Shown piece by piece: positions 47,257 to 56,004 of a DNA stretch of 64,000 nt. The stretch comes from Streptomyces sp. HUAS CB01. Lineage in GTDB: Bacteria; Actinomycetota; Actinomycetes; Streptomycetales; Streptomycetaceae. The stretch covers positions 3,147,001 to 3,211,000 of the forward strand of contig NZ_CP129137.1 in assembly GCF_030406905.1 (NCBI RefSeq), in the 5' to 3' direction. The notes below the pieces were generated by a model, which was not told where the DNA came from, did not search any database, and was given only the letters and a program-made list of their open reading frames with translations. The translations under genes were made by a program, and so were the position numbers. Every line of letters begins with the position of its first letter. Position 1 is the stretch's first letter.

Positions 47257-48258
47257 TCAGTCCCGGGCCGTGGCCTCCGCCGCGCGGATCGCGTCGCGGT
47301 AGGCGCGGGCGGCGGCGCGGAGGGCGGCTTCCGGGTCGTGCCCCTCGGCTTCGGCGCGCACGGCCATGGCGAGCAGTTCGTACCCGACGGCGCGGTCGCC
47401 GTCCTCCTCCGTCGGCAGCTCCACGTCCAGCCCGGCCGTCCGCACCCGGCCCGCCAGTTTCGCGGCGAGCGCGAGGCCCGGCTGGCCGAGCGGGACGCCG
47501 TCGGTCACCGAATCCCGCTGCTTCTCGATCGCCTTGGTGCGCAGCCAGTGCTCCTTCACGTCCTCGGGGGTCTCGGCGCGGGCGTCCCCGAAGACGTGCG
47601 GGTGGCGGTGGACGAGCTTGTCGACGATGGTCCCGGCGACGTCGTCGATCGAGAACGGCTCGTCGCCCTCCTCCCCGCTCGCCTCCTGCGCGATGCGCGC
47701 GTGGAAGACGACCTGGAGGAGTACGTCGCCGAGTTCCTCGCGCAGTTCGTCGCGGTCGCCGTCCTCGATGGCCTCGACGAGCTCGTACGCCTCCTCGATG
47801 CCGTACTTGGCGAGGCCCTTGTGGGTCTGCTGCGAGGACCACGGGCACTCGCGGCGGATCCGGTCCATGACCTGGACGAGGTCGAGGAGCCGCGCGCCCG
47901 GGAGGTCGTACGAGCCGGGCAGCAGCTCCAGGTCGGGCATCCGCACCCGGCCGGAGCCGGCCATGCGGGCCAGGCCGTCGGTGAGGGCCCGGTCGCCCTC
48001 GCCGGTCGTGAGGACCACGACGGTCCTGCCTCCCGCACAACGGTCCACGAGCTCCTGGGCGGTGGGCGCCGCGATCTCCACGGCGACACCGGCCTCCCTC
48101 AGGTACGGCAGCTGCGGGTGCTCCGCGTCCGCGCACAGCACGCGGTCGGCGGTGTGCAGGGTCTGCCACGCGGGCCAGGACAGCAGTCCCGGCGCGACAC
48201 GATGGCTGGCGGTGAGCAGGACGACACGGCCGGGCTCGACGGGCGCTTCAGCGTTCAC
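47257..48258 (-). CDS. mazG: Nucleoside triphosphate pyrophosphohydrolase MazG with degenerate methylase-like N-terminus
   Basis: The 333-residue protein has a MazG domain from about residue 125: VMDRIRRECPWSSQQTHKGL, then EEAYELVEAIEDGDRDELRE and ELGDVLLQVVFHARIAQEA with the acidic metal-binding ExxE/ExxD pairs. HRHPHVFGD is the typical later motif. It hydrolyses noncanonical NTPs. The first 120 residues (VVLLTASHRVAPGLLSWPAW) look like a tetrapyrrole-methylase domain, as in YabN, but without a clear SAM loop. The start is GTG at 48258. Confidence 0.93.
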   Translation of the reverse strand: MNAEAPVEPGRVVLLTASHRVAPGLLSWPAWQTLHTADRVLCADAEHPQLPYLREAGVAVEIAAPTAQELVDRCAGGRTVVVLTTGEGDRALTDGLARMAGSGRVRMPDLELLPGSYDLPGARLLDLVQVMDRIRRECPWSSQQTHKGLAKYGIEEAYELVEAIEDGDRDELREELGDVLLQVVFHARIAQEASGEEGDEPFSIDDVAGTIVDKLVHRHPHVFGDARAETPEDVKEHWLRTKAIEKQRDSVTDGVPLGQPGLALAAKLAGRVRTAGLDVELPTEEDGDRAVGYELLAMAVRAEAEGHDPEAALRAAARAYRDAIRAAEATARD

Positions 48259-48547
48259 CCCTCGACCTTACGTCGGGGCGGTGGGGCGCCGGGGCCGGGC
48301 CCGACGGTCCGGCGGGGCCGTCCCCGCCGGGGCCTCACGGTCCGGCGCGGCCACTCCCGCCGGCCCGCGTCACCGCGACCGACGCGACGGACGCGACCAC
48401 GCGACGAGGACGTCCATGACCGTGGGGCCGCGCACTCCGGGGCCGCGCGCCCGCGCCCGTCGCCGGCGCCCGGCCCCTGTCGCCGGGGGCGGGTTGCGCG
48501 AGCGGCTCCGTCCGCCCGCAGGGCGGGAGGGACTTCCGCAACACGCC

Positions 48548-49201
48548 CTACGCCCCGGCCTGGACCGCCTCCGGCTGCTTGGTGACCTGGGTGATCCACG
48601 GGGCCTTGTAGTCTCCGAGCTGGATCTTCGTGTCGTCCCACCGGCCGTAGCGCGGGTTCACGTCGATGTCGAGTTCCTTGGACGCGGCCGTCAGCGCGGC
48701 GCCGACCTTCTGCTGGCCCTCCGGAGTGCCGAGGTCGGCACCGAGCGCACGGGCCAGCCCGGTCAGCAGGACCTCCTCGCGCACGGCCTGCTCGATCTGG
48801 TCGGGAGCGACCCCGCGCTGCTGGAGGAGCATCGCGGCGAGCTGCTCCTCACCGCCGGACTGCTGGGCCGCGGCGACCCTGGCGTCCTGGACCTCCTTGC
48901 GGGAGACGGTGACGCCGTGCTTCTCGGCGGCGTGCTCCAGGATCCGGTCGAAGATCATCCCGTGCAGCTTGGCCCGGTTCAGCTGCCCCGTGTTCTTGAT
49001 CAGCTGTGCGGCCTCGGGCGACGCCTCCTGGGCCGCCCGTACGTCCTTCACCTCCGCCTGGAGCGCGGACACCTCGATCCGGTCGCCGCCCACGACGGCC
49101 GCGGCGCCGGGGTGTGCCTCGTTCCCGCAGGCGGCGAGCAGGGGCGCCGCCGCGACGAGCGCGGCGGAGAGGGCGAGCGCGGTGCGACGGCGGCGGTGCA
49201 A
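48548..49201 (-). CDS. SurA-like lipoprotein (N-terminal chaperone domain)
   Basis: The 217-residue protein begins RRRRTALALSAALVAAAPLL with a lipobox LLAACG, so it should be lipid-anchored outside. The rest matches the SurA N-terminal helical domain: VVGGDRIEVSALQAEVKDVR, AKLHGMIFDRILEHAAEKHG, VTVSRKEVQDARVAAAQ. No peptidyl-prolyl isomerase domain follows. It probably assists folding of secreted proteins. Start choice: TTG at 49201 with AGGAGG five bases upstream; upstream in-frame ATG/GTG lack a ribosome site. It precedes mazG on the same strand with a 289-base gap. Confidence 0.85.
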   Translation of the reverse strand: MHRRRRTALALSAALVAAAPLLAACGNEAHPGAAAVVGGDRIEVSALQAEVKDVRAAQEASPEAAQLIKNTGQLNRAKLHGMIFDRILEHAAEKHGVTVSRKEVQDARVAAAQQSGGEEQLAAMLLQQRGVAPDQIEQAVREEVLLTGLARALGADLGTPEGQQKVGAALTAASKELDIDVNPRYGRWDDTKIQLGDYKAPWITQVTKQPEAVQAGA

Positions 49202-49436
49202 AGGGGCCTCCTGGCGTGCGGTGGTGATCGTGACGCGGAGCGTTTGTGACGCGGTGCACAAAGACCTTGCGGTGATCGATGGTAGGCAGTCGGCGTGGCG
49301 CAGGCCACTACTTCGCCGCCACTGATTCGGTCAACGATTCGGGAGGCGGTCGGGGTGCGGTACGGCGCACGGTTCCGTACGGGCAGGTCTGATCCGCGCG
49401 GACCGGGGCATCCGTAGGGCGAGGGAGGGCCGGGCT

Positions 49437-50084
49437 ATGGGTGCGCTCAGGGCTGTGTCGTGGTGGGTCAAGGTGTCGGTCGGTGTCCTGCTGGTGCTCG
49501 CGCTGCTGGTGGTGGGCACACAACTGCGCGGCCTGCCGGGGCTCGGCGGCCTGTTCGGCGAGGAGACGCGCGACCGCTCCGGGCCGGCCGTGCTGGAGTC
49601 GATCCAGGACATGAGCCGCTACCAGGCGGCCACGGGGAACTTCCAGGTCGTGGTCGACCTGGAGAAGGACACCAGGTACCTGCCGGACGCGCTGCGCGGC
49701 ACCAGGGTGCTGTACGTCGGGGCGGGCACCGTGGACGCGTACGTCGACATGGGGGCGCTCGGCGAGAAGGACGTCACCGTGAACGAGGCGCGCACGGCGG
49801 CGACGATCCGGCTCCCGCACGCCGTCCTCGACCGGCCCGCGCTGGACCCCGACCGGTCCTACGCCGTATCGAAGCAGCGCGGGCTGCTCGACCGGCTCGG
49901 CGACCTCTTCTCCGACAACCCCAACAGCGAACAGGCGGTCCAGCAGCTCGCGGTGCGGCACATCGCCACCGCCGCCGAGAAGAGCCGTCTGACGGCGCAG
50001 GCGGAGCGGAACACGACGCGGATGCTGGAAGGGCTGCTTCGCTCGCTCGGGTTCGACAAGGTCACGGTGGTCTACGGGGCGTGA
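49437..50084 (+). CDS. DUF4230 membrane-anchored protein
   Basis: The 215-residue protein has one N-terminal helix (WWVKVSVGVLLVLALLVVGT) and an extracellular or periplasmic-side domain. The DUF4230 pattern is visible as VLESIQDMSRYQAATGNFQV, GTRVLYVGAGTVDAYVDMGA, ATIRLPHAVLDRPALDPDR and a C-terminal helical part (TRMLEGLLRSLGFDKVTVVY). The function is unknown. The ATG at 49437 follows GGAGGG. Confidence 0.85.
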   Translation: MGALRAVSWWVKVSVGVLLVLALLVVGTQLRGLPGLGGLFGEETRDRSGPAVLESIQDMSRYQAATGNFQVVVDLEKDTRYLPDALRGTRVLYVGAGTVDAYVDMGALGEKDVTVNEARTAATIRLPHAVLDRPALDPDRSYAVSKQRGLLDRLGDLFSDNPNSEQAVQQLAVRHIATAAEKSRLTAQAERNTTRMLEGLLRSLGFDKVTVVYGA

Positions 50085-50098
50085 GGCCCGGCCCCGTC

Positions 50099-50147
50099 GT
50101 ACACGGGCGTCGTACACGGGCGTCGTTCACGGGCGTCGTTCACGGGG
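50099..50147. repeat. 13-bp tandem repeat
   Basis: Nearly four head-to-tail copies: gtacacgggcgtc at 50099-50111 and 50112-50124, gttcacgggcgtc at 50125-50137, and a partial copy to 50147. It starts 15 bases after the DUF4230 stop. Confidence 0.88.
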
Positions 50148-50297
50148 TGCGGCGTGGCCGCCTGCGCTCGACGGACGGGCGGCAGCCCGCACCGCTACCC
50201 TCTGTACGGGCGCGTCAACGGAAGGACACCAAGACTTCACCCGAATGGCCCCCGTCGGTGGCCCCTTGAGCGGAAATCCCGGCGTAACCTCCCGGCC

Positions 50298-51194
50298 ATG
50301 CCCTCCCTCCTGAGCAACCGGCTGGCGAAGCGGATGCTGCGTCCGGCCTTCTCCCTCGTGGAACAGCGGCTGGAGCGTGCCACCACGGCCCTCCAGGCCG
50401 ACCTCGACGCCCTCCACCACGAAGTGGCCGACCTGCGCCGGCAGAGCTACGGGCTCGGGCTGCTGCTCGACCACGCCGGACGGGACGCCCACCGGATGCC
50501 CACCGCGACCCAACTGGACTCGCTGGTGCGGGAGGTGACCACGGTGACGGGCGCGTCCGGCGAGCACGCGCGCCGCGATCTGACGGTGGCGTACCGCACC
50601 GTGGTGGCCCTGGAGGCCCTGGGCGTCGGCCGGCTCGCGGGCTCGACCTCGGACATCTGCGGGAAGCTGGCGTCCGTGCCGCTGCTGGCCCCGCCGAACG
50701 ACGAGGTGCTGGAGATCGGCACCCAGCACGGGCTGTTCGCGGCCGCCCTGCTGCGCATGCTGCACCGCGCGGGTGTCGAGCCTCGGCTGACGGTCGTCGA
50801 CCCGCTGGCCGGCGCCCTCGTGCCGACGGGCACCGCACCCGTCCCGGTCCGGGAGGACGTCGTGCGGGCCAACCTGGCCCTGTGCGGCAGCCGTTCGGGC
50901 ACACAGGCCCGAGTGCTCCGGGGCGCGTCCGCCGACGCCGGTGTGCGCGCCGAGGTCTCCGACCGGCGCTACGGCGTGGTCGTCCTGGCCGGCGACCCGT
51001 CCGTGGAGGGCGTGCTCGCGGACCTCGACCTCACGGAGCAACTGGCCGCCGACGGCGCGGTCGTCGTCCTCGACGGACACGGCGACGACACCCGCCCCGG
51101 CATCGCCGAGGCCCTCGCCAAGCGCCTCGCCGACGGCTCCCGGCTGAGGCTCCTCGGCATCGTCGCGGGGACGGCGTACCTCCGGGCCGTGTGA
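50298..51194 (+). CDS. Class I SAM-dependent methyltransferase-like protein
   Basis: The 298-residue protein has a coiled-coil N-terminal half (LVEQRLERATTALQADLDAL, HHEVADLRRQSYGLGLLLDH). A Rossmann-like part follows: NDEVLEIGTQHGLFAAALLR (motif I region), LTVVDPLAG, then YGVVVLAGDPSVEGVLADLD and GAVVVLDGHGDD. The motif I is degenerate (EIGTQHG). The order of strands fits Methyltransf_24-type enzymes or a non-catalytic relative. The ATG at 50298 is the first good start; no strong ribosome site. Confidence 0.7.
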   Translation: MPSLLSNRLAKRMLRPAFSLVEQRLERATTALQADLDALHHEVADLRRQSYGLGLLLDHAGRDAHRMPTATQLDSLVREVTTVTGASGEHARRDLTVAYRTVVALEALGVGRLAGSTSDICGKLASVPLLAPPNDEVLEIGTQHGLFAAALLRMLHRAGVEPRLTVVDPLAGALVPTGTAPVPVREDVVRANLALCGSRSGTQARVLRGASADAGVRAEVSDRRYGVVVLAGDPSVEGVLADLDLTEQLAADGAVVVLDGHGDDTRPGIAEALAKRLADGSRLRLLGIVAGTAYLRAV

Positions 51195-51246
51195 CCCCCA
51201 CCGGGCCGCGGCCGCCCCGGCACCCACCGGCAGCGCCCCGGCGCCC

Positions 51247-52785
51247 TCAGCCGGTGCGGAACTGGCGCTGCCGGTCCAGCGACCGGCGCAGCTCGACGGC
51301 GAGCGGGTGACCGGGGCCGTAGACGCGTTCCGTGTCGAACAGCAGGTTCTGCAACTGCTGATGGCCTGCGGTGTGGTCGCCCATCGCCAGCAGCAGATGC
51401 CCCATCCGGTGCCGGATGTCGAAGGCCCGTGCCGGGTCCCCCCCGGCCCGGTGAAGGCTCTCGTAGTACGGCAGCACCGACCGGTACTCGGCGAGCGCCG
51501 CGGCCGTCTCCCCCAGCTGTTCCAGGCACTGCGCGGCGTCGTAGCGGAACTGGAGCGTCTGGGGGTCGCCCGGCCCCGCCTCAGCGGCCCGGTCGTCCGC
51601 GAGACGGCGCAGCTCGGGCAGGGCCCGGCGGTACTGGCCGTCGTCCATCAGCGTCGTCGCGTACTGCTTGCGCAGGATCCGGACGACCGGGGACTGCTCC
51701 CCGTGCTCCGCCGCGGCCGCCGGGAGGATGCCGCCGAGGATGTCGACGGCACGGGTGATGCTGCCCTCGCCGAGGAGGCGCTTGACCTCGTCGACGGCGG
51801 CGGCGACATCGGGGCGGTCGGCCGCCGGGGCAGCCGCGGCCACCACGCGCGGATCGGGCGGTGGCGGGGCCGTCGCCCGGTCCGGCCAGGGCGCGTGCGG
51901 GCGCAGGAAGGGGCGGGTCGGATCGAGCGGACCGGTGGGCGCGCCGTGCCGCGTGGGCAGCAGCGGTGTCAGCGCCTCGTACACCTCCTGGGCGCCCGAG
52001 GGCCGGTGCTGCGGGTCCTTGGCGAGCAGCCGCAGCACCAGCGCCTCGAGCTGCTCGGGGATCTCGGGCCGGAGCTGCCGTACCGGCAGCGGGGGCTCGT
52101 AGAGATGGCGGTGGAGCACGCCGAGCGCGGTGGAGCCCGCGAACGGCACGTTGCCGCTGAGCAGTTCGTGGAGCAGCACGCCGAGGGCGTACAGGTCCGT
52201 GTACGGCCCGACGGCGCCGCCCATGGCCTGCTCGGGCGCCATGTACGCGGGGCTGCCGATCGGCGATCCGGTGTGGGTGAGGCGGGTGGTGTCCGTGTCG
52301 ATGACGGAGGCCACGCCGAGGTCGAGCACGGTGACCGTGCCGTCCGGCTTCACCATCACGTTCCGCGGCTTGAGGTCCCGGTGGACGATCGGGACGGCGT
52401 GCACGGCACCGAGCACGGAGCAGAGCTGGGCGGCGACGGAGACGGCCCACTCCCAGGGGTAGGGGTCGTGCTCGGCCAGGTGGTCCGCGAGGTCCGCGCC
52501 CTCGACGTACTGCATGACGAGGTACAGGTCGTCGTGGTCGCTGCCGGCGTCGTGCACGGTGACCAGGCCCGGGTGGGTCACCTGGGCGGTGACGCGGCAC
52601 TCGCGGACGAAGCGGCGCCGCATCTCGTCGGCGGCCGTGGCGGGCGCCATGTGGTCGGGCCGGAGCAGCTTCACCGCCACGCGGCGGTCGAGCCGCTGGT
52701 CGTAACCCGTCCAGACCTGGCCCATGCCGCCCTGGCCTATGACGGTGGAGAGTTCGTAACGTCCGGCGATGACGCGTCCGTTCAC
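51247..52785 (-). CDS. Soluble serine/threonine protein kinase with TPR-like C-terminus
   Basis: The 512-residue protein opens with a Hanks-type kinase domain (about 8-275). Gly-loop VIGQGGMGQVW, VAVKLLRP (ATP lysine), HRDLKPRNVMV (catalytic loop), VLDLGVASV at the metal-binding position (DLG instead of DFG), and GSPAYMAPEQ. A Pro-rich linker follows. The last 170 residues are TPR-like helices (LPELRRLADDRAAEAGPGD, DAAQCLEQLGETAAALAEYR). No membrane helix is present. The GTG start overlaps the upstream membrane-protein stop by 4 bases, so the partner membrane protein is made with it. Confidence 0.93.
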   Translation of the reverse strand: MNGRVIAGRYELSTVIGQGGMGQVWTGYDQRLDRRVAVKLLRPDHMAPATAADEMRRRFVRECRVTAQVTHPGLVTVHDAGSDHDDLYLVMQYVEGADLADHLAEHDPYPWEWAVSVAAQLCSVLGAVHAVPIVHRDLKPRNVMVKPDGTVTVLDLGVASVIDTDTTRLTHTGSPIGSPAYMAPEQAMGGAVGPYTDLYALGVLLHELLSGNVPFAGSTALGVLHRHLYEPPLPVRQLRPEIPEQLEALVLRLLAKDPQHRPSGAQEVYEALTPLLPTRHGAPTGPLDPTRPFLRPHAPWPDRATAPPPPDPRVVAAAAPAADRPDVAAAVDEVKRLLGEGSITRAVDILGGILPAAAAEHGEQSPVVRILRKQYATTLMDDGQYRRALPELRRLADDRAAEAGPGDPQTLQFRYDAAQCLEQLGETAAALAEYRSVLPYYESLHRAGGDPARAFDIRHRMGHLLLAMGDHTAGHQQLQNLLFDTERVYGPGHPLAVELRRSLDRQRQFRTG

Positions 52786-53450
52786 CGGTCACCGCCGTCG
52801 GGGCGGGGCTCCTTGCGGAGGAGGTCGCTGAGTTCGTCGAGCTCGGCGCGGACCTGGTCGATGCGCCGGTTCGGCTCATGGCCCGGGGTCGGTCCGGGGA
52901 CCCCGCCCGAGGCCGACGGCTGCGGCCCGGACCTGGAGGGCGACTGCCGCGGCACGGGAGGGGGCTGCACCGGCGCGGTGTACGGATTCGGCGTCGACGC
53001 CCCGGTGCCCTGGGGGGCGGTCTGCGGATAGCCGTACCCCGACGCGGCCGGGTGCGGCGGCAGTCCGTAGCCGGCGACCGGCCCCGGGCCGGCGGAGAGC
53101 CGCTCGTAGTGCCGGGTCTCCGCCATCACGTAGTACGTGATGGTCCCGACCATCACGAGCGTGACCCAGCCGAGGAAGGTGAAGGCCACGGCGTCGGTCA
53201 TCTCCCCGTCCTCCGGGGTGGAGACCCCGGCGAAGATCAGCAGTCCCACGTTGGCCGCGACGGTGGCGCAGAAGAGGATCCAGTCGACCGGCTTGCGGGT
53301 GACGATCGCCAGCCGCAGCATCGGCACCCAGGCGAGCAGGCTGCAGCTCAGCACGGCCAGCGCGATGAAGACGACGCGCAGGGTGACGAGCGTGCCGTCG
53401 GAGGGGCGCCCGGCTGGACGAGGCGGGTAGCCGTGGCCGTGGCCCTGCAT
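52782..53450 (-). CDS. Membrane protein coupled to the kinase
   Basis: The 222-residue protein has three hydrophobic segments: VVFIALAVLSCSLLAWVPML, ILFCATVAANVGLLIFAGV and FLGWVTLVMVGTITYYVMA. A Gly/Pro/Tyr-rich cytoplasmic tail follows, ending in a short helix (RRIDQVRAELDELSDLLRKE) that could bind the kinase. The ATG at 53450 has AGGAG six bases before it; an in-frame GTG 27 bases upstream is less likely. The 4-base overlap with the kinase start suggests a membrane receptor or anchor for the soluble kinase (inference). Confidence 0.8.
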   Translation of the reverse strand: MQGHGHGYPPRPAGRPSDGTLVTLRVVFIALAVLSCSLLAWVPMLRLAIVTRKPVDWILFCATVAANVGLLIFAGVSTPEDGEMTDAVAFTFLGWVTLVMVGTITYYVMAETRHYERLSAGPGPVAGYGLPPHPAASGYGYPQTAPQGTGASTPNPYTAPVQPPPVPRQSPSRSGPQPSASGGVPGPTPGHEPNRRIDQVRAELDELSDLLRKEPRPDGGDR

Positions 53451-53702
53451 GGCTGCTCCTGGGACTGGTGTGTTCACTGGCGTGAGTTCACGGACTGCTC
53501 ATGGGACGAGGTCCGAGCGTATACATCGACACCGGCATCCGGCCGTGGGTTGTACCGAACCGTTGTTGAACCGATCACGCCACGGCGGGCCCGGCCACAC
53601 GGTGTCAGGACGGCCGGCCGACGGCGTCGGTACCAGCCGGCCGCCGGACCCCCGGCCGCGGGGCTCGGGACCGCCCGGGCCCGGCGTCGCCGCCCCGCGG
53701 GG

Positions 53703-55760
53703 TCAGGCCTCGACCGTGCCGTCGGTCAGCCCGTCGTACAGCCCCTGCACCAGCCGTTCGCCCAGCCGCCCCGCGAGGCGCAGCGCGGTCTCGAACTCGG
53801 CGAGTGCCCGGAAGCGGTCCCCGTAGCGGCGCTGTTCGGCGAGCGGCAGCCGGGGCAGCTGGAGACGGCGCACGTCGAGGCGGGTGGCGGTGGAGGCGTA
53901 GCTGCTCGCCTGGCGGTTGTTCGCGGTGCCCCGCAGGAAGCCCGCGAGGAACCACGGGTCCAGTGCCGCGGGGTCGGGGCGCAGCAGCTGGAGGTTGCGG
54001 CCGAGCGCGGCCCCGGCCGTGGTCTCGTCGACGACCCGGGCCGACGGGCCGACGCCGAGGACGGGTACGACGACGTCCCCGGCCCGGAGCAGGACCGGCT
54101 CGACGGGCTCCTCGCCGGGTGCCGGACCCTCGGGGAGCACCCCCGAGGGCGCGGTGCCGTCGAGGACGTCCTGTTCGGTGAGGACGGGCACCGCTCCGGT
54201 GCCGGTACCGCCGGACCGCAGCTCCAGGGCTCCCGCCCGGACCAGCTCGCCGACGGTGGTGCCGGGGCGGACCGCCGGCCCTTCCGCCACCGGCACGGCG
54301 GCCTCGGGCGTGAGGTCGCCGGTGAGCCTCAGCGTCTCGGTCAGCCGCTCGCGCACACGGGTGAGCTCCGCCGCGCCTCCCCCGGCCGCGGGCGGCGGCA
54401 GATGGCGGGCCGGGGCCAGGTCCACGTCGTCGTCGAGGAGTTCGATGACGGGCACGGAGCGGCTCCGGCCGGGCTGCTCCTCCACGCCGCCGTCGCGGTC
54501 GAAGGGCTGCCAGGCGTCGAGGACCGTGCGCTGCACGCCCTGCCAGTCGAGTTTGTCGCGCCCGCCGCCCGGCTCCGCGAGCTCGGCGGTGTCGACCAGG
54601 AGCAGTTCCTGCCCGGGGCGTTCGCCGGCGACCGGGCGGCGCAGCACCCAGAGGTGGAGCGGGATGCCGTACGGCGGCGCCGCCCCCGCGGGCAGGGAGA
54701 CGACGGCGCGCAGGGCCCCGCGCCGCAGCAGGTCCGCGCGGATCCGGCGGCCCGACTTGCGGGACGCGACGGCCGGCGGCATCAGCAGCACCGCCGTGGC
54801 ACCCGGGCGCAGCCGGGCGAGCGCGTGCTGCACCCAGGCCAGTTCGGACTCGGTGCGGGCCGGGAAGCCGTACTCCCAGCGGGGGTCGTAGGCGAGTTCG
54901 TCGTGGCCCCAGTTGCGCTCGTTGAACGGCGGGTGGCAGAGCACGGCGTCCGCGGTGAGTCCGGGGAAGGCGTCGGCGCGGAGGGTGTCGCCGGCGGCCG
55001 CCCGGATGTCGGCATCGCCGTGCAGGGCGAGGCGCAGCGCGGTGAGCGAGGCCAGTTCGGGGTCGGCGTCCTGGGCGTACAGGGCGGCGGGCTGCCGTAC
55101 GGCGCGCAGGAGCTCGCCCGTGCCGGAGGCGGGGTCGAGGACGGTCCGGCCCGGGTTGTCCGCACCGGCGAGGGCGGCCATCAGTTCGGCCGGACCGGTC
55201 GGAGTGAGCGTGTACTGGCGGGGGTTGGCGTCCAGGTGACGGCCGAGGAGGAACTCGAACGCCTGGCGGGCGCCGATCTCGGCGGCGAGCTCGGCGGCGC
55301 CCCGCAGGAGGGGCACCGACGGTTCCAGTTCAGCCGAGGTGGGCGTCGGCACGGCGGCACGCTGGTCACCGAAGCGGGTCTCGAGCACGGGGTCCAGGGC
55401 CGCGGGGAGCACGGCGAGCAGCCGCTTGTCCGACACGGCGGCCAACTCCAGCCAGGCCGTGGGCCGGTCACGCACGAGCAGCAGTACGCGGCCGGCGTGC
55501 CCCAACGCGTTGACCGCGCCCGCCGGATGGCCGGAGAGCTGCTGCCAGACCCTTTCCCGCAGCGGCACTTCCGCGAGCTTGCCCTGGGCTCGCAGCCACT
55601 CCTCGACCTCCGGGAGCGCGAAGGACGGGCTGGTCTCGGTGCCGCCGACGGGCTTGGGGAAATCGGCGTGCCGGCGCCGCCAGTTGCTGACCGCGGCACG
55701 CCCGACACCCGCCAGCCGGGCGATCCCGGCAGCGGTCACCTCTGCTGCGTTCTCCGGCAC
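53703..55760 (-). CDS. HTH/N6-adenine DNA methylase/specificity-like fusion protein
   Basis: The 685-residue protein has three parts. Residues 1-60 look like a helix-turn-helix domain (GIARLAGVGRAAVSNWRRRH). Residues about 150-400 are an HsdM/N6-type methylase: VLDPASGTGELLRAV (SAM motif), then DAVLCHPPFNERNWG, where the catalytic motif should be NPPF; the Asn is His here (codon CAC). RIRADLLRRGALRAVVSLPA is typical of type I methylases. From about 500 the sequence resembles HsdS/target-recognition regions (LLRAGDVVVPVLGVGPSARV, LDVRRLQLPRLPLAEQRRYG). No nuclease gene is adjacent. It is divergent from the DUF4190 gene across a palindrome-rich spacer. Confidence 0.85.
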   Translation of the reverse strand: MPENAAEVTAAGIARLAGVGRAAVSNWRRRHADFPKPVGGTETSPSFALPEVEEWLRAQGKLAEVPLRERVWQQLSGHPAGAVNALGHAGRVLLLVRDRPTAWLELAAVSDKRLLAVLPAALDPVLETRFGDQRAAVPTPTSAELEPSVPLLRGAAELAAEIGARQAFEFLLGRHLDANPRQYTLTPTGPAELMAALAGADNPGRTVLDPASGTGELLRAVRQPAALYAQDADPELASLTALRLALHGDADIRAAAGDTLRADAFPGLTADAVLCHPPFNERNWGHDELAYDPRWEYGFPARTESELAWVQHALARLRPGATAVLLMPPAVASRKSGRRIRADLLRRGALRAVVSLPAGAAPPYGIPLHLWVLRRPVAGERPGQELLLVDTAELAEPGGGRDKLDWQGVQRTVLDAWQPFDRDGGVEEQPGRSRSVPVIELLDDDVDLAPARHLPPPAAGGGAAELTRVRERLTETLRLTGDLTPEAAVPVAEGPAVRPGTTVGELVRAGALELRSGGTGTGAVPVLTEQDVLDGTAPSGVLPEGPAPGEEPVEPVLLRAGDVVVPVLGVGPSARVVDETTAGAALGRNLQLLRPDPAALDPWFLAGFLRGTANNRQASSYASTATRLDVRRLQLPRLPLAEQRRYGDRFRALAEFETALRLAGRLGERLVQGLYDGLTDGTVEA

Positions 55761-55840
55761 GGGCTGCTCCTGTTCTCCGTCGGCGACCCGATCGGCCCTG
55801 ATGTGACACCGAGCATAGCGATGCCCGCAAGACGCATCGC

Positions 55841-55906
55841 TTCACAGTGTGTGTGAACCTGAATCGCGTGAACCGTGTTGACTCGGTTCACAAGCTCTGC
55901 TCTTAT
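55841..55906 (+). promoter_or_regulatory. Divergent promoter region with nested palindromes
   Basis: A perfect inverted repeat GTGAACCG-N8-CGGTTCAC (55868-55891) overlaps a -35-like TTGACT (55878-55883). A TCTTAT -10 follows after 17 bases (55901-55906), pointing to the rightward gene. A second inverted repeat TTCACA-N5-TGTGAA is at 55841-55857 and shares another GTGAACC half-site (55853-55859). It lies between the methylase fusion gene (left) and the DUF4190 gene (right). Confidence 0.65.
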
Positions 55907-56004
55907 TGACCCGTCGCACCGCTGGGCCGTCGAACGGCCCCGACCACGCGGCGCCCGTTGACCGCTGCAACCGGCGCCGATGACACGTCCCTTGGAGGAC
56001 ACCC

